Below, piece by piece: positions 8,721-16,321 of a stretch of 64,000 bases of DNA. This stretch comes from an uncultured Clostridia bacterium (GTDB lineage Bacteria > Bacillota > Clostridia > Christensenellales > Borkfalkiaceae), in the NCBI GenBank assembly GCA_944368065.1, contig CALVWV010000033.1:1-64000 (forward strand), in the 5' to 3' direction. The translations under genes were made by a program, and so were the position numbers. The notes under the pieces are model-generated. The model did no database searches, had not been told where the DNA came from, and saw only the letters and a program-made list of their open reading frames with translations. How positions within the stretch are numbered: the first letter of the stretch is position 1; every line of letters starts with the position of its first letter.

Positions 8721-9725
8721 ATGAAAAAATTAACTAAAATCTTAGCGGGAATAGCGATAGCTTCCATATTCACATTGGGCGCGGCGGCAGTTGCAGGCTG
8801 CACGGGCGGAACAAGCGGCGGCACAGGCGGAACGACAGACATAAAGACTGCCGAGGGCGCGCAGGGCTTCACCACCGCCACGGCGGGCATGGTTATATCA
8901 GGGCTCAACGGCGGAAAGGCGGCGGGCGTTATGGCAAAAGCTTCCGAAAGACTTGCAGCCGAAGTGACCGACGAGGAAACAATTACCACTTTGAACGAAT
9001 ACATGGCGCTTGTTGAAGGACTTATTTCTGAAGGCAACTTTGAAATAGCTTCAGGCGCGAATGACAATCAGGCATATCCCATGTACGAACTTAAAATGAC
9101 GGTAACATACTACGGACTGGACGGGGAAAAGCTTGAATACCAGACTTACTACAATCAGAACCACCTCGGCACCCATACCGAAAAAGACGATGACTTTTTT
9201 GACCGCGACGAGGAAGTTACAGACTACTACGAAATAGAAGGCGTAATGATTATAGACGGCGCAGAATACCCCGCCGAGGGAATGTTCATGAGCGAGACGG
9301 AAGGGCGCGACACTGAAAACACTCACAGGCTCAAAGTAACGATAGACGAAGCAGCAGGCAATTACCTTGTTGTTGAACAGGAATCAGAAGCCGAACACGA
9401 CAGAAACGGCATTGAATACACTTACACCCTTTACAACGGCGGAAAGCGCGCCGAAAGCACCTCCTTCGAATATGAAAGCGAACGCGACGAAACTGAAATT
9501 GAACTTACGGTAAAAAATTATGCCGACAGAACGGAAAAGACGTTCGAGTTCGAACGCGAACAGGAGCGCGGACAGGAAGTAATTAAAATAACTACCGAAG
9601 AAAACGGCAGAGAACGCGAGTACATCGTGCGCGTTGAAACGGATGAGAACGGAAATTCGCAGTACGTTTACTACAGCGACGGCGACAGAGTAGGTCACGG
9701 CGAAAGGTTCGGGCACAGAGATTAA
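8721..9725 (+). CDS. Secreted lipoprotein paralogous to the anti-sigma sensor domain
   Basis: The 334-residue protein has a lipoprotein signal peptide (KK near the start, hydrophobic stretch, AVAGC with Cys27 as the lipidated residue), then a Gly/Thr linker. The mature part aligns along its length with the outer domain of the preceding membrane protein: ATAGMVISGL, DEETITTLNEYMALVE, YEIEGVMIIDGAEYP, GIEYTYTLYN. It is rich in Glu, Arg and Asp. AAGGAG lies 7 bases before the ATG. It may be the regulon target that mimics or titrates the sensor's ligand, or reports envelope state. I do not recognise a named family. Confidence 0.78.
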   Translation: MKKLTKILAGIAIASIFTLGAAAVAGCTGGTSGGTGGTTDIKTAEGAQGFTTATAGMVISGLNGGKAAGVMAKASERLAAEVTDEETITTLNEYMALVEGLISEGNFEIASGANDNQAYPMYELKMTVTYYGLDGEKLEYQTYYNQNHLGTHTEKDDDFFDRDEEVTDYYEIEGVMIIDGAEYPAEGMFMSETEGRDTENTHRLKVTIDEAAGNYLVVEQESEAEHDRNGIEYTYTLYNGGKRAESTSFEYESERDETEIELTVKNYADRTEKTFEFEREQERGQEVIKITTEENGREREYIVRVETDENGNSQYVYYSDGDRVGHGERFGHRD

Positions 9726-9793
9726 CCAGCGGAATAAAAGACTGTCAAGCCGATTAACCGCTTACAATGCCAAAGCGCGATAAAGCAAAACGG

Positions 9794-9815
9794 CGGCACA
9801 TATGCCGCAACCAAC
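9794..9815 (+). repeat. Dispersed 22-base near-palindromic repeat, copy
   Basis: CGGCACATATGCCGC followed by AACCAAC. It is one of about eight near-identical copies in the window (see also 15363, 16001, 30134, 32687, 54177, 56381, 58477), all with the tail on the plus strand. Confidence 0.6.
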
Positions 9816-9826
9816 GCATATTAAAA

Positions 9827-9879
9827 GCCCTGCGGGGGCGGCAGAACTGCCGCCCCCGCAGGGCACTTTTTATTTTTAT
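9827..9879. terminator. Bidirectional terminator between the lipoprotein gene and sigE
   Basis: A stem of 17 bp, GCCCTGCGGGGGCGGCA paired across a short loop (9827-9864), with a T-rich tract on the plus strand (9867-9879) and TTTT on the minus strand. It serves both convergent genes. Confidence 0.88.
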
Positions 9880-9919
9880 ATCCGCACGGCTTGCCTGAGA
9901 TTTTTATCTTACAGAACTT

Positions 9920-10615
9920 TTATATCTGGCGGGATATATCCTTTTTAAGCTTGCCTATTATCTTTTTTTCAAGGCGGGAAATGTAGCTCTGAGAAATGCC
10001 GAGCGCGTCAGCCACATCCTTCTGCGTCATCTCCTCGCCGCCGTCAAGACCGAAGCGCATATTCATTATGCGCTGTTCGCGCTGAGGAAGCTTGCTTAAA
10101 GAATTTTTTAAAAGTTCGCGCTCCACTCCCCCCTCTATATCCGAATAAACGCTGTCGGCGTCGGTGCCCATAACGTCGGATAAAAGAAGCTCGTTGCCCT
10201 CCCAATCGGTATTGAGCGGCTCGTCAAAGCTGACTTCCTGACGTATGCGCGACATCCTGCGAAGGTACATGAGTATCTCGTTTTCTATACAGCGCGAAGC
10301 GTAAGTCGCAAGCTTTATGTTTTTATCCGAGCGGAAAGAATTTATCGCCTTTATAAGCCCTATCGTGCCGACTGAAACCAGGTCGTCGCCGTCCACGCCC
10401 GAGCCTTCAAACTTTTTCGCTATGTACACCACGAGGCGGAGGTTGTGCTCGACGAGCGCCGCCTTAGCCTTTTCGTCGCCGCTTTCAAGGCGGCTTATTT
10501 TATCGCTCTCCTCCTCCTGCGAAAAAGGCATCGGAAGCGCCTCCGTTCCGCAGATGTAGTCCAGCGAATTGCCCCTGAAAAAGAGGGCGAGCAGTTTTTT
10601 CAGTTTTTCAAACAT
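9920..10615 (-). CDS. sigE: Sporulation sigma factor SigE (pro-sigma-E)
   Basis: This 231-residue sigma-70 factor controls early mother-cell gene expression. A short hydrophobic prosequence ([12 protein letters not shown]) at the N-terminus is followed by region 2 ([35 protein letters not shown]) and region 4 ([31 protein letters not shown]). The prosequence would be removed by SpoIIGA, encoded 28 bases upstream in the same operon. GGAGG lies upstream of the ATG. Length and order match spoIIGA-sigE of Bacillus and Clostridium. Confidence 0.95.
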   Translation of the reverse strand: MFEKLKKLLALFFRGNSLDYICGTEALPMPFSQEEESDKISRLESGDEKAKAALVEHNLRLVVYIAKKFEGSGVDGDDLVSVGTIGLIKAINSFRSDKNIKLATYASRCIENEILMYLRRMSRIRQEVSFDEPLNTDWEGNELLLSDVMGTDADSVYSDIEGGVERELLKNSLSKLPQREQRIMNMRFGLDGGEEMTQKDVADALGISQSYISRLEKKIIGKLKKDISRQI

Positions 10616-10643
10616 AAAAATTTTCCTCCGCCGATTGCGTTTT

Positions 10644-11426
10644 TTATTCCGCGAGATCGGGGTGAAGCACGGCGCTGTGTATGGCGCGTAGGCTTATCCC
10701 TATTTTCACACACTTTATTGTATGCTCGTTTTCTCCGCTATATATCACCAATTTGTCCGCAGTAAAAACTTTGATTCTTTTGCTGCCCGTCACCGTATTG
10801 ACGCTTACGCTATCTTTAAGAGAAGCGACGTCCACGAGCGCGCACGCGGCGGCAAGCGATATAACGCTTACGGGCGCTCCGCCGCAGTAGACCTTGTTGC
10901 CGCTGTCAAAAAATCCCTGCTGCTCTATGCTTTTATCCCCGCAGAATATGGCGCAGCGCACGTACGACTTTTTAACTTTTGCGGAAATCTTTTTTGAAAG
11001 TGCCCTGCACGCGAGAAACAATATAAGCGCAAAAAACAGCGGTATGCCTATCGGCACGGACGAAATCATATACCCGCCTCCAGCGGAATACTCCCATCCC
11101 GCAAGCGAAAAAAGGCCTATGAGCGCGCCGCCCGCAAGCGCGGAGATTCCGAGGAATGCGGCCGTAAATGCCGCAAAGCTTTTAAAGGAAGAAAACCGTG
11201 AGGAAACTGCCGAAAGCGCGAGCGAAAAAACTGCCTTTACGACGATTGCCCACGCACCCGACAGTCCGAACAGCGGAAAGATTACGGCAAAACACGCGCC
11301 GATTGCCGCGCCGAGCGAAATGCGGCGGTATGAGCACCTGTTTTTTGTTATGAACTTTGCGCAGGCGAGCAGGGTGAAATCCATGCAAAAATTTTCAGCG
11401 AGGGCAAGCTCCACATAAACCTGCAT
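10644..11426 (-). CDS. spoIIGA: SpoIIGA, membrane protease that activates pro-sigma-E
   Basis: Five or so N-terminal membrane helices are followed by a soluble aspartyl-protease-like domain with the catalytic motif FFDSGN (Asp about residue 174). It processes pro-SigE at the forespore septum. I place the start at the ATG giving [17 protein letters not shown], which matches the family N-terminus. An upstream in-frame TTG at 11507 would add 27 unlikely residues. No clear ribosome binding site precedes the ATG, and a TATACT box lies only 6-12 bases upstream (11433-11438), so the message may have almost no leader. Confidence 0.9.
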   Translation of the reverse strand: MQVYVELALAENFCMDFTLLACAKFITKNRCSYRRISLGAAIGACFAVIFPLFGLSGAWAIVVKAVFSLALSAVSSRFSSFKSFAAFTAAFLGISALAGGALIGLFSLAGWEYSAGGGYMISSVPIGIPLFFALILFLACRALSKKISAKVKKSYVRCAIFCGDKSIEQQGFFDSGNKVYCGGAPVSVISLAAACALVDVASLKDSVSVNTVTGSKRIKVFTADKLVIYSGENEHTIKCVKIGISLRAIHSAVLHPDLAE

Positions 11427-11507
11427 GATGAAAGTATAAATCAGGGCGCCGCGCGATTTTTGGACACAAAGCGCGCAATATGGCGCATAGTGTTTAAATG
11501 AAAACAA

Positions 11508-11540
11508 GCCGCCGCGCGGAATACCCTTCCGCGCGGCGGC
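11508..11540 (-). terminator. Terminator-like hairpin downstream of dus
   Basis: A 14-bp stem GCCGCCGCGCGGAA/TTCCGCGCGGCGGC, followed on the minus strand by TTGTTTTC. It insulates spoIIGA from transcription coming from dus. Confidence 0.7.
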
Positions 11541-11634
11541 TATAAAAAGAAGCTTAAAAAATCGGTTTTAAAATGATACCCGGGCAAATTACCCCGCCAA
11601 AGTTTGGCTTTAATATACAACTTTGCTGTCATAT

Positions 11635-11671
11635 AAAATGCCCTGCGGCAGACTTTGCCGCAGGGCATTTT
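11635..11671 (-). terminator. Terminator of the yabM-mazG-dus operon
   Basis: A 16-bp stem AAAATGCCCTGCGGCA/TGCCGCAGGGCATTTT with loop GACTT, 12 bases after dus. It is symmetric and could act in both directions. Confidence 0.85.
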
Positions 11672-11682
11672 ATTTTAATATG

Positions 11683-12624
11683 TTAAAATTCCGTCTCTTC
11701 AATCATTTCGGAAAGCTTTTCAATGCTGTCGCAGGTAAAAAGTTTTTCCCTGAGGGCGGATGAACCCCTTTTTCCCTTCGTATAAAACGCCGCCATCTTG
11801 CGCATGAACACGAGGGCAAACCTTTCGCCGAAGAGGGCGAGCGTATCATCAAGCTGTTTTTTGATGAGCGCGCGCTTATCGGGCACTTTCTTACCCGTAA
11901 TTTCCGCAAATATCCACGGCGAGTACATAGCCCCGCGCGCCACCATCACGCCGTCTGCGCCCGTCTTATCCATAAGATTTTCTGCGTCCTCCGCACAGAA
12001 TATTCCGCCGTTGGCTATTACGGGTATTTTTACGGCATGCTTTGCGCGCTCTATTTCTGCAAAGTTAACTTCGCCTGCATAAATCTTATCACGGGTGCGA
12101 CCATGCACAGTTATCATGTCAGCACCACTGTCTTCGCACATCTTTGCAAAGTCTGCGGTTATTATGTTTTTATCGTTAAGACCAATTCTGAATTTGACGG
12201 AGACGGGCTTGCCAACCGCCTTGCACGCCTTTATAACCGCCGACGCGCGCGCAAAATCCTGCATGAGAGCGCTGCCCTCGCCGTTGTTGAAAATCTTAGG
12301 CACGGGGCAACCCATATTTATATCTATAAGGTCAAACGGCGCAACAAACCGGCTTTCAGCCGCGCGGCGCATATATTCGGGGTCTGCACCGAAAAGTTGG
12401 CAGGCTTTTATGCCGCTGTACTTGGGTGTTACATATAAAAGCTCTTCCGTATTTTTACTGTTGTAGCAAAGTCCTTTGGCGCTGACCATCTCCGTAAAGG
12501 TAAGCCCCGCACCGAGAGACAAGCACATTTCGCGGAAAACGGCGTTAGTATACCCCGCAAGCGGAGCTAAAAACACATTGTTCGGCGTTGTGAGGTCCGC
12601 TATTTTAATTGTTCTTAAGTGCAT
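11683..12624 (-). CDS. dus: tRNA-dihydrouridine synthase
   Basis: An FMN enzyme that reduces uridines in tRNA D-loops. TIM-barrel motifs are present: FLAPLAGYTNAVFRE (start), DINMGCPVPKIFNNGEGSAL with the catalytic Cys, VKFRIG, TVHGRTRDKIYAGEVN, VIANGGI and VMVARGA. The start is the ATG of MHLRTIKIADL, inside the end of mazG (20-base overlap); longer starts would only read the mazG tail. It takes the place that yabO holds in the Bacillus yabM-yabN cluster. Confidence 0.94.
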   Translation of the reverse strand: MHLRTIKIADLTTPNNVFLAPLAGYTNAVFREMCLSLGAGLTFTEMVSAKGLCYNSKNTEELLYVTPKYSGIKACQLFGADPEYMRRAAESRFVAPFDLIDINMGCPVPKIFNNGEGSALMQDFARASAVIKACKAVGKPVSVKFRIGLNDKNIITADFAKMCEDSGADMITVHGRTRDKIYAGEVNFAEIERAKHAVKIPVIANGGIFCAEDAENLMDKTGADGVMVARGAMYSPWIFAEITGKKVPDKRALIKKQLDDTLALFGERFALVFMRKMAAFYTKGKRGSSALREKLFTCDSIEKLSEMIEETEF

Positions 12625-14020
12625 TTTCAGCCCGCAACATATAATAATTCCACTCAAGTTCGGTAAAGTCTGAAACGTTTTTACCCTCGGACAGGGCAAT
12701 TTCTTCAGCCTTTATGAACTTTTTAGCAAAGTGATCGGTGGCATCGGCGAGAGCCTGCTCGCAGTCCGCGCCGGCAAGTCTGCAAAGTCCGACGGCGGTA
12801 AACAGTATGTCGCCGCAGGCGAGGTCAGCCGCCTGTTTGTTGCCTGCAACCAGCGCGTTTATGCACTTTTCGATATCGGCGTTGACCTGCTCGGCGGCAG
12901 ATACCGAGGAAAGGAAGTCGAGCCCTGCTTTTGCTGCGCGCTTCTGCACTTTCTGCGCGCGCATGCAGGCGGGGAAGCCTGAAGGCACGGCGGCAACCGT
13001 TTCGCCGTAAGTTTTTTGCTGCTTTTCCTCACGCTTGTTCTTTTCCCATACGCCGAGGGCGGCATTTTCGTCTGCAGCCTTGTCCTTGCCGAATATGTGA
13101 GAATGGCGGAAAATAAGCTTTTTAACGACGCGCGAAATTACGTCTTCGGAAGAGAATGCGCCCTGCTCCTCTTTGAGAACGGTATGGAACGCCGCCTGAA
13201 GCAGCACGTCGCCCGTCTCCTCCTCAATGCCGTCGTCATCGTTCCTGTTTATCGCGTCGACAAGTTCGTACGCCTCTTCCACCATGTTTATGCGTATGCT
13301 CTCGTTGGTCTGAGCCCTGTCCCAGGGACAGCCGCCGGGAGCGCGGAGCAGACGGACAAGATTTACAAGGTCGGCATAGTCGTAGCGTGACTTATGTAAA
13401 AAGTCCGCTTCCTCAAGCGCGACGGCGCAGGACATATCGTATTCCTTCTGTCTGTCGATTTCGTAAACTTTTATCTTTTTTACGTCGTTGCCGCGGATAA
13501 AGAAGCAGTCCGACTCCTCGCCGAAAAGGTCGGAAAGTTTTATTTTAACTTCGCTCGCCGCAAAAAAGCTGTCTATATCGTAGACTGCCGCGGCGGGCGT
13601 GCTTTTGAGATTTTTTATGTCGTAAGCCGATACGTGCGTAACCTGCGTGGACTTCAGCCTTGCAAGCGAAGAGGCGCGCGCGGCCTTCGATATACCTTCG
13701 ATAACCTGCGTATCCTTATGGCGCGAAAGTATTATTTTGCATGCGATGTCCTCGCAGACGGCTCCGTCGACGCAGTAAACAACGTCGCTTTCCTTCGCCG
13801 CGGAAAGCACCGCCGAAGCAAGTTTTTTATTGAGCGTATCGAAGTTGCGGCTCGATTCGAAAATGTAATCGAGCGGCTGAGCACCGTATTTTTCAACAGA
13901 TTTATATGAGGGCGCCAAAGCCGTGCGGACAAATATTTTTGCGCCGCTTTCAAGCGCCTTTTCAGCCCTGACGCTCAGATCTCCTTCCTGCACGCCGAGC
14001 CCTATAAGAGTTATTTTCAT
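12605..14020 (-). CDS. mazG: MazG nucleotide pyrophosphohydrolase fused to a tetrapyrrole methylase-like domain (YabN)
   Basis: A 471-residue two-domain protein. Residues about 1-210 form a divergent tetrapyrrole (corrin/porphyrin) methylase fold (start MKITLIGLGVQEGDLS). Residues about 218-465 form the MazG domain, with LRAPGGCPWDRAQTNESI, the metal-binding EEAYELVDAI and EETGDVLLQ helices, and HSHIFG. It removes aberrant NTPs. Domain order and length (B. subtilis YabN about 489) match. It overlaps yabM by 59 bases and is translationally linked to it. Confidence 0.93.
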   Translation of the reverse strand: MKITLIGLGVQEGDLSVRAEKALESGAKIFVRTALAPSYKSVEKYGAQPLDYIFESSRNFDTLNKKLASAVLSAAKESDVVYCVDGAVCEDIACKIILSRHKDTQVIEGISKAARASSLARLKSTQVTHVSAYDIKNLKSTPAAAVYDIDSFFAASEVKIKLSDLFGEESDCFFIRGNDVKKIKVYEIDRQKEYDMSCAVALEEADFLHKSRYDYADLVNLVRLLRAPGGCPWDRAQTNESIRINMVEEAYELVDAINRNDDDGIEEETGDVLLQAAFHTVLKEEQGAFSSEDVISRVVKKLIFRHSHIFGKDKAADENAALGVWEKNKREEKQQKTYGETVAAVPSGFPACMRAQKVQKRAAKAGLDFLSSVSAAEQVNADIEKCINALVAGNKQAADLACGDILFTAVGLCRLAGADCEQALADATDHFAKKFIKAEEIALSEGKNVSDFTELEWNYYMLRAENALKNN

Positions 14021-15338
14021 ATGCGCCTCCTGCCCTCATAATATACCACAGATTGAGCGCCGCCGCAACAAAATACGCGATGTTTGCCGCGATTGCCGCG
14101 CCTTCTACCGAAAGCGAAGTGTATTTTATGAGCACGGCGGTAAGACCTACGCGAAGAAAACAGGTCAGCCATTGCGTTATTGTAGCTTTTAGAGGAGTGC
14201 CGAGCGCCGTAAGGCAGGCCGAAGCCGTCTGCATGACAGATAAAGTTACGGCGTTTACCGCCATTATGCGCACCAGTCTTATAAGCAGAGTTGCCTGCCA
14301 GTCCGCAAGCGAACGGAATATTATGCGCTGGGCGAGCGGGGCAAAAACATAGAGCGCTGCGGCAAACGGCACGCTTACCGCAAACGTTATCAGAAGTGTT
14401 TTCAGCGCAGCCGATTTGGCTGCTTCCGCATCTCCGCCTGCGGCTATCGGGGCTATCTGCGGCACGCTTGCGGCGGCAAGTCCGTATGTCACCGAAACGG
14501 GCAGATTTATTATTGTTACGGCGCAACCTGAAAATATGCCGTAGAGCGCGGTTGCGTCCTCTGCGGCGGAGCGGAGAAGATTTACCGCCACTATGCTTTC
14601 GGAAAGCTGGGAAAGGGGCAAAGCTATCGCCGTGAACGTTATGGGCACGGTAAACTTAAGTATATCCGAAAATGACGCGCCCCGCCTTGCATAAAGGGGC
14701 GACGTCCTTTTTTCGCCCTTATACAGGATATACGCAAAGAGCGCCGAAAAGCCTTCGCTTACAGTCACGGCAAGCAAGGTGAAAGCCACGGCAAGAGGCA
14801 TATTGTTTTTTAACTGAATGGCGAACGCAACGCCGGCGAGAACCTTTAGCAGCTGTTCGCATATCTCGGTGAACGCGGTAGGAATCATGTTGTGCCTGCC
14901 CTGAAAGTAGCCGCGCACGACTGACAGCACGGCGACGAAAAAGACAGCCGGAGCAAGCAGTTTGCAGCACAGCTCTACCGCAGGTTCGCCCTGAACCCGG
15001 GAAAGCGGGCGAGCCAGCATATACATCAGAACGGCGCCGAGCGCGCCTATGAATCCGTAAAGGCGGAAAGCAGATTTTTCCGCTCCCTCCGCCTTGCCCG
15101 AGGAGATAAGGCGGGCTATGCCTGCCGGTATGCCCGAGGCGGAAACGGTTAAAAGAATGCAATACAGGGGATACACCATCTGGTATATCCCCATGCCCTC
15201 GCAACCGAGAATATTTGTAAGCGGTATGCGGTACGCCGCGCCGAGTATTTTGGAAATAAATCCGCCCGCCGCGATTATAGCCGCGCCCGCCATGAAGGAC
15301 TGTTTATCTGAAAAAATCTTTTTTAATATTTTTGGCAT
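13962..15338 (-). CDS. yabM: Polysaccharide flippase of the SpoVB/YabM family (MOP superfamily)
   Basis: An integral membrane protein of about 458 residues with 13-14 helices, of the MOP/MVF class that flips lipid-linked precursors in envelope or spore-cortex synthesis. The N-terminal helix SFMAGAAIIAAGGFISKILG followed by YRIPLTNILGCEGMGIYQM is typical. The start is uncertain: ATG at 15338 (MPKILKKIF) is chosen; an in-frame TTG at 15386 lies in a repeat. Order spoVT-yabM-yabN is the same as in B. subtilis, which favours YabM over SpoVB. Confidence 0.88.
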   Translation of the reverse strand: MPKILKKIFSDKQSFMAGAAIIAAGGFISKILGAAYRIPLTNILGCEGMGIYQMVYPLYCILLTVSASGIPAGIARLISSGKAEGAEKSAFRLYGFIGALGAVLMYMLARPLSRVQGEPAVELCCKLLAPAVFFVAVLSVVRGYFQGRHNMIPTAFTEICEQLLKVLAGVAFAIQLKNNMPLAVAFTLLAVTVSEGFSALFAYILYKGEKRTSPLYARRGASFSDILKFTVPITFTAIALPLSQLSESIVAVNLLRSAAEDATALYGIFSGCAVTIINLPVSVTYGLAAASVPQIAPIAAGGDAEAAKSAALKTLLITFAVSVPFAAALYVFAPLAQRIIFRSLADWQATLLIRLVRIMAVNAVTLSVMQTASACLTALGTPLKATITQWLTCFLRVGLTAVLIKYTSLSVEGAAIAANIAYFVAAALNLWYIMRAGGAYENNSYRARRAGRRSERQG

Positions 15339-15362
15339 AGTACTGTACAAATCCTGATTGAA

Positions 15363-15384
15363 CCGCATATATGGCGCAACCAAC
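15363..15384 (+). repeat. Dispersed 22-base near-palindromic repeat, variant copy
   Basis: CCGCATATATGGCGC followed by AACCAAC, between spoVT and yabM. It matches the family at 18-20 of 22 positions. Confidence 0.5.
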
Positions 15385-15425
15385 AAACATTTTTAATTAT
15401 TCTGCAAGCGGCGCTGAGTAAAATT

Positions 15426-15974
15426 TTACTCTTCGAACTGAGAAGCGAGAATTGTAGCCGAAAGCTGTGCAAGCTTTGCCGCGCCCGCTTCTATTTTTGC
15501 GCCGAGTTCGGTTGAAATGAGCGCTACCGCGCCGAGACAGTCGCCGCCGCAGACTATAGGAACGATAATCTGAGCAGTAACAGCCTTGGACGCGCCGTCC
15601 GTGAGCGGGACAATGTCGCCGCCCTCTGAAAGATTGGCTATATAACTGCGCCTGCCCGCAAGAATTTTATCCATTTCCGCAGAAAGGCTTTTGCCGTAAA
15701 GTTCCCTTTTGCCGCTGCCCGCCGCATACAGAATTTCATCCGTATCGCAGATTACGGCGAGGTGGCCAGATAAATCGTTCAGGCTCTTTGCCGTGCCCTC
15801 AGAAAATTTTTCGAGCGAGGCTATCGGCGAATACTTTTTAAGCATAAGTTCGTCCCTGTCGGTAAAAATTTCGAGCGGGTCGCCGGATTTGAGCCTTAAA
15901 GTACTGCGTATTTCCTTGGGAATGACGACTCTGCCGAGTTCGTCAATTCTTCTTACAATTCCCGTTGCTTTCAT
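15426..15974 (-). CDS. spoVT: Stage V sporulation protein T, AbrB-type regulator
   Basis: Controls late forespore (sigma-G) gene expression. The 182-residue protein has an N-terminal AbrB swapped-hairpin DNA-binding domain (MKATGIVRRIDELGRVVIPKEIR, residues 1-50) and a C-terminal GAF-like domain (about 55-180). Length matches B. subtilis SpoVT (178). A sigma-G-like promoter lies about 90 bases upstream, and AAGGAG sits 13 bases before the ATG, a long spacing. Confidence 0.96.
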   Translation of the reverse strand: MKATGIVRRIDELGRVVIPKEIRSTLRLKSGDPLEIFTDRDELMLKKYSPIASLEKFSEGTAKSLNDLSGHLAVICDTDEILYAAGSGKRELYGKSLSAEMDKILAGRRSYIANLSEGGDIVPLTDGASKAVTAQIIVPIVCGGDCLGAVALISTELGAKIEAGAAKLAQLSATILASQFEE

Positions 15975-16000
15975 AAATTGCTATATTCTCCTTAAATAAG

Positions 16001-16022
16001 CCGCACATATGCCGCAACGAAC
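16001..16022 (+). repeat. Dispersed 22-base near-palindromic repeat, copy in the spoVT leader
   Basis: CCGCACATATGCCGC followed by AACGAAC; 20 consecutive bases are identical to the copy inside aroB at 58477. It lies between the promoter and start of spoVT, so it is transcribed. Confidence 0.6.
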
Positions 16023-16065
16023 AGCATTTTACCGCCGCGGCGCGACCTTAAATATTTACAAGAAA

Positions 16066-16094
16066 AGTATGTGAAAGCAAAATTTGTTTATACA
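16066..16094 (-). promoter_or_regulatory. Sigma-G-like promoter of spoVT
   Basis: TGTATA (16089-16094), 17-base spacer, CATACT (16066-16071) matches the sigma-G/F consensus (TGNATA, CATACTA). B. subtilis spoVT is known to be sigma-G dependent. Confidence 0.6.
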
Positions 16095-16096
16095 TA

Positions 16097-16142
16097 TAAA
16101 AATATCCGCGGAGCAAAAGCCTTCAAAGCTTTTGCTCCGCGG
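16097..16142 (-). terminator. Second terminator between lgt and spoVT
   Basis: A 15-bp stem CCGCGGAGCAAAAGC paired with its complement (16106-16142), followed on the minus strand by ATATTTTTA. Confidence 0.75.
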
Positions 16143-16280
16143 AATAACATATACATAAAAAATGCGACGCTGTTTTATGGCAGACACAAAAAACGTGCGT
16201 CACTGTTTTACGGCAGGCGCATTTAAAGCAATGCACTTTTTAGCGGCGAAACACATACGAGGAGTTAACATGCAGATTAA
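16143..16280. other. Intergenic region with an imperfect direct repeat
   Basis: No gene seen. It holds two imperfect direct repeats about 34 bases apart (GCGACGCTGTTTTATGGCAG near 16163 and GCGTCACTGTTTTACGGCAG near 16197). A tiny frame of 14 codons at 16270-16314 behind GAGGAG is mostly the lgt terminator hairpin and is not called. Confidence 0.4.
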
Positions 16281-16313
16281 AAAAAAGCCGCGACTGCACG
16301 CCGCGGCTTTTTA
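16281..16313 (-). terminator. Terminator of lgt
   Basis: An 11-bp stem AAAAAGCCGCG/CGCGGCTTTTT just after the lgt stop; A/T tails on both sides make it usable in both directions. Confidence 0.8.
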
Positions 16314-16321
16314 AAGTTTTT

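Noticed and set aside
11433..11466. spoIIG-like promoter with a 22-base spacer upstream of spoIIGA
   Set aside because: TATACT and a TGTCCA box lie 22 bases apart as in B. subtilis spoIIG, but TGTCCA is a poor -35 and no clear Spo0A box is seen, so it is not listed as a feature.
16270..16314. Tiny 14-codon plus-strand frame behind GAGGAG
   Set aside because: Most of it is the lgt terminator hairpin on the other strand; no promoter or conserved peptide evidence.
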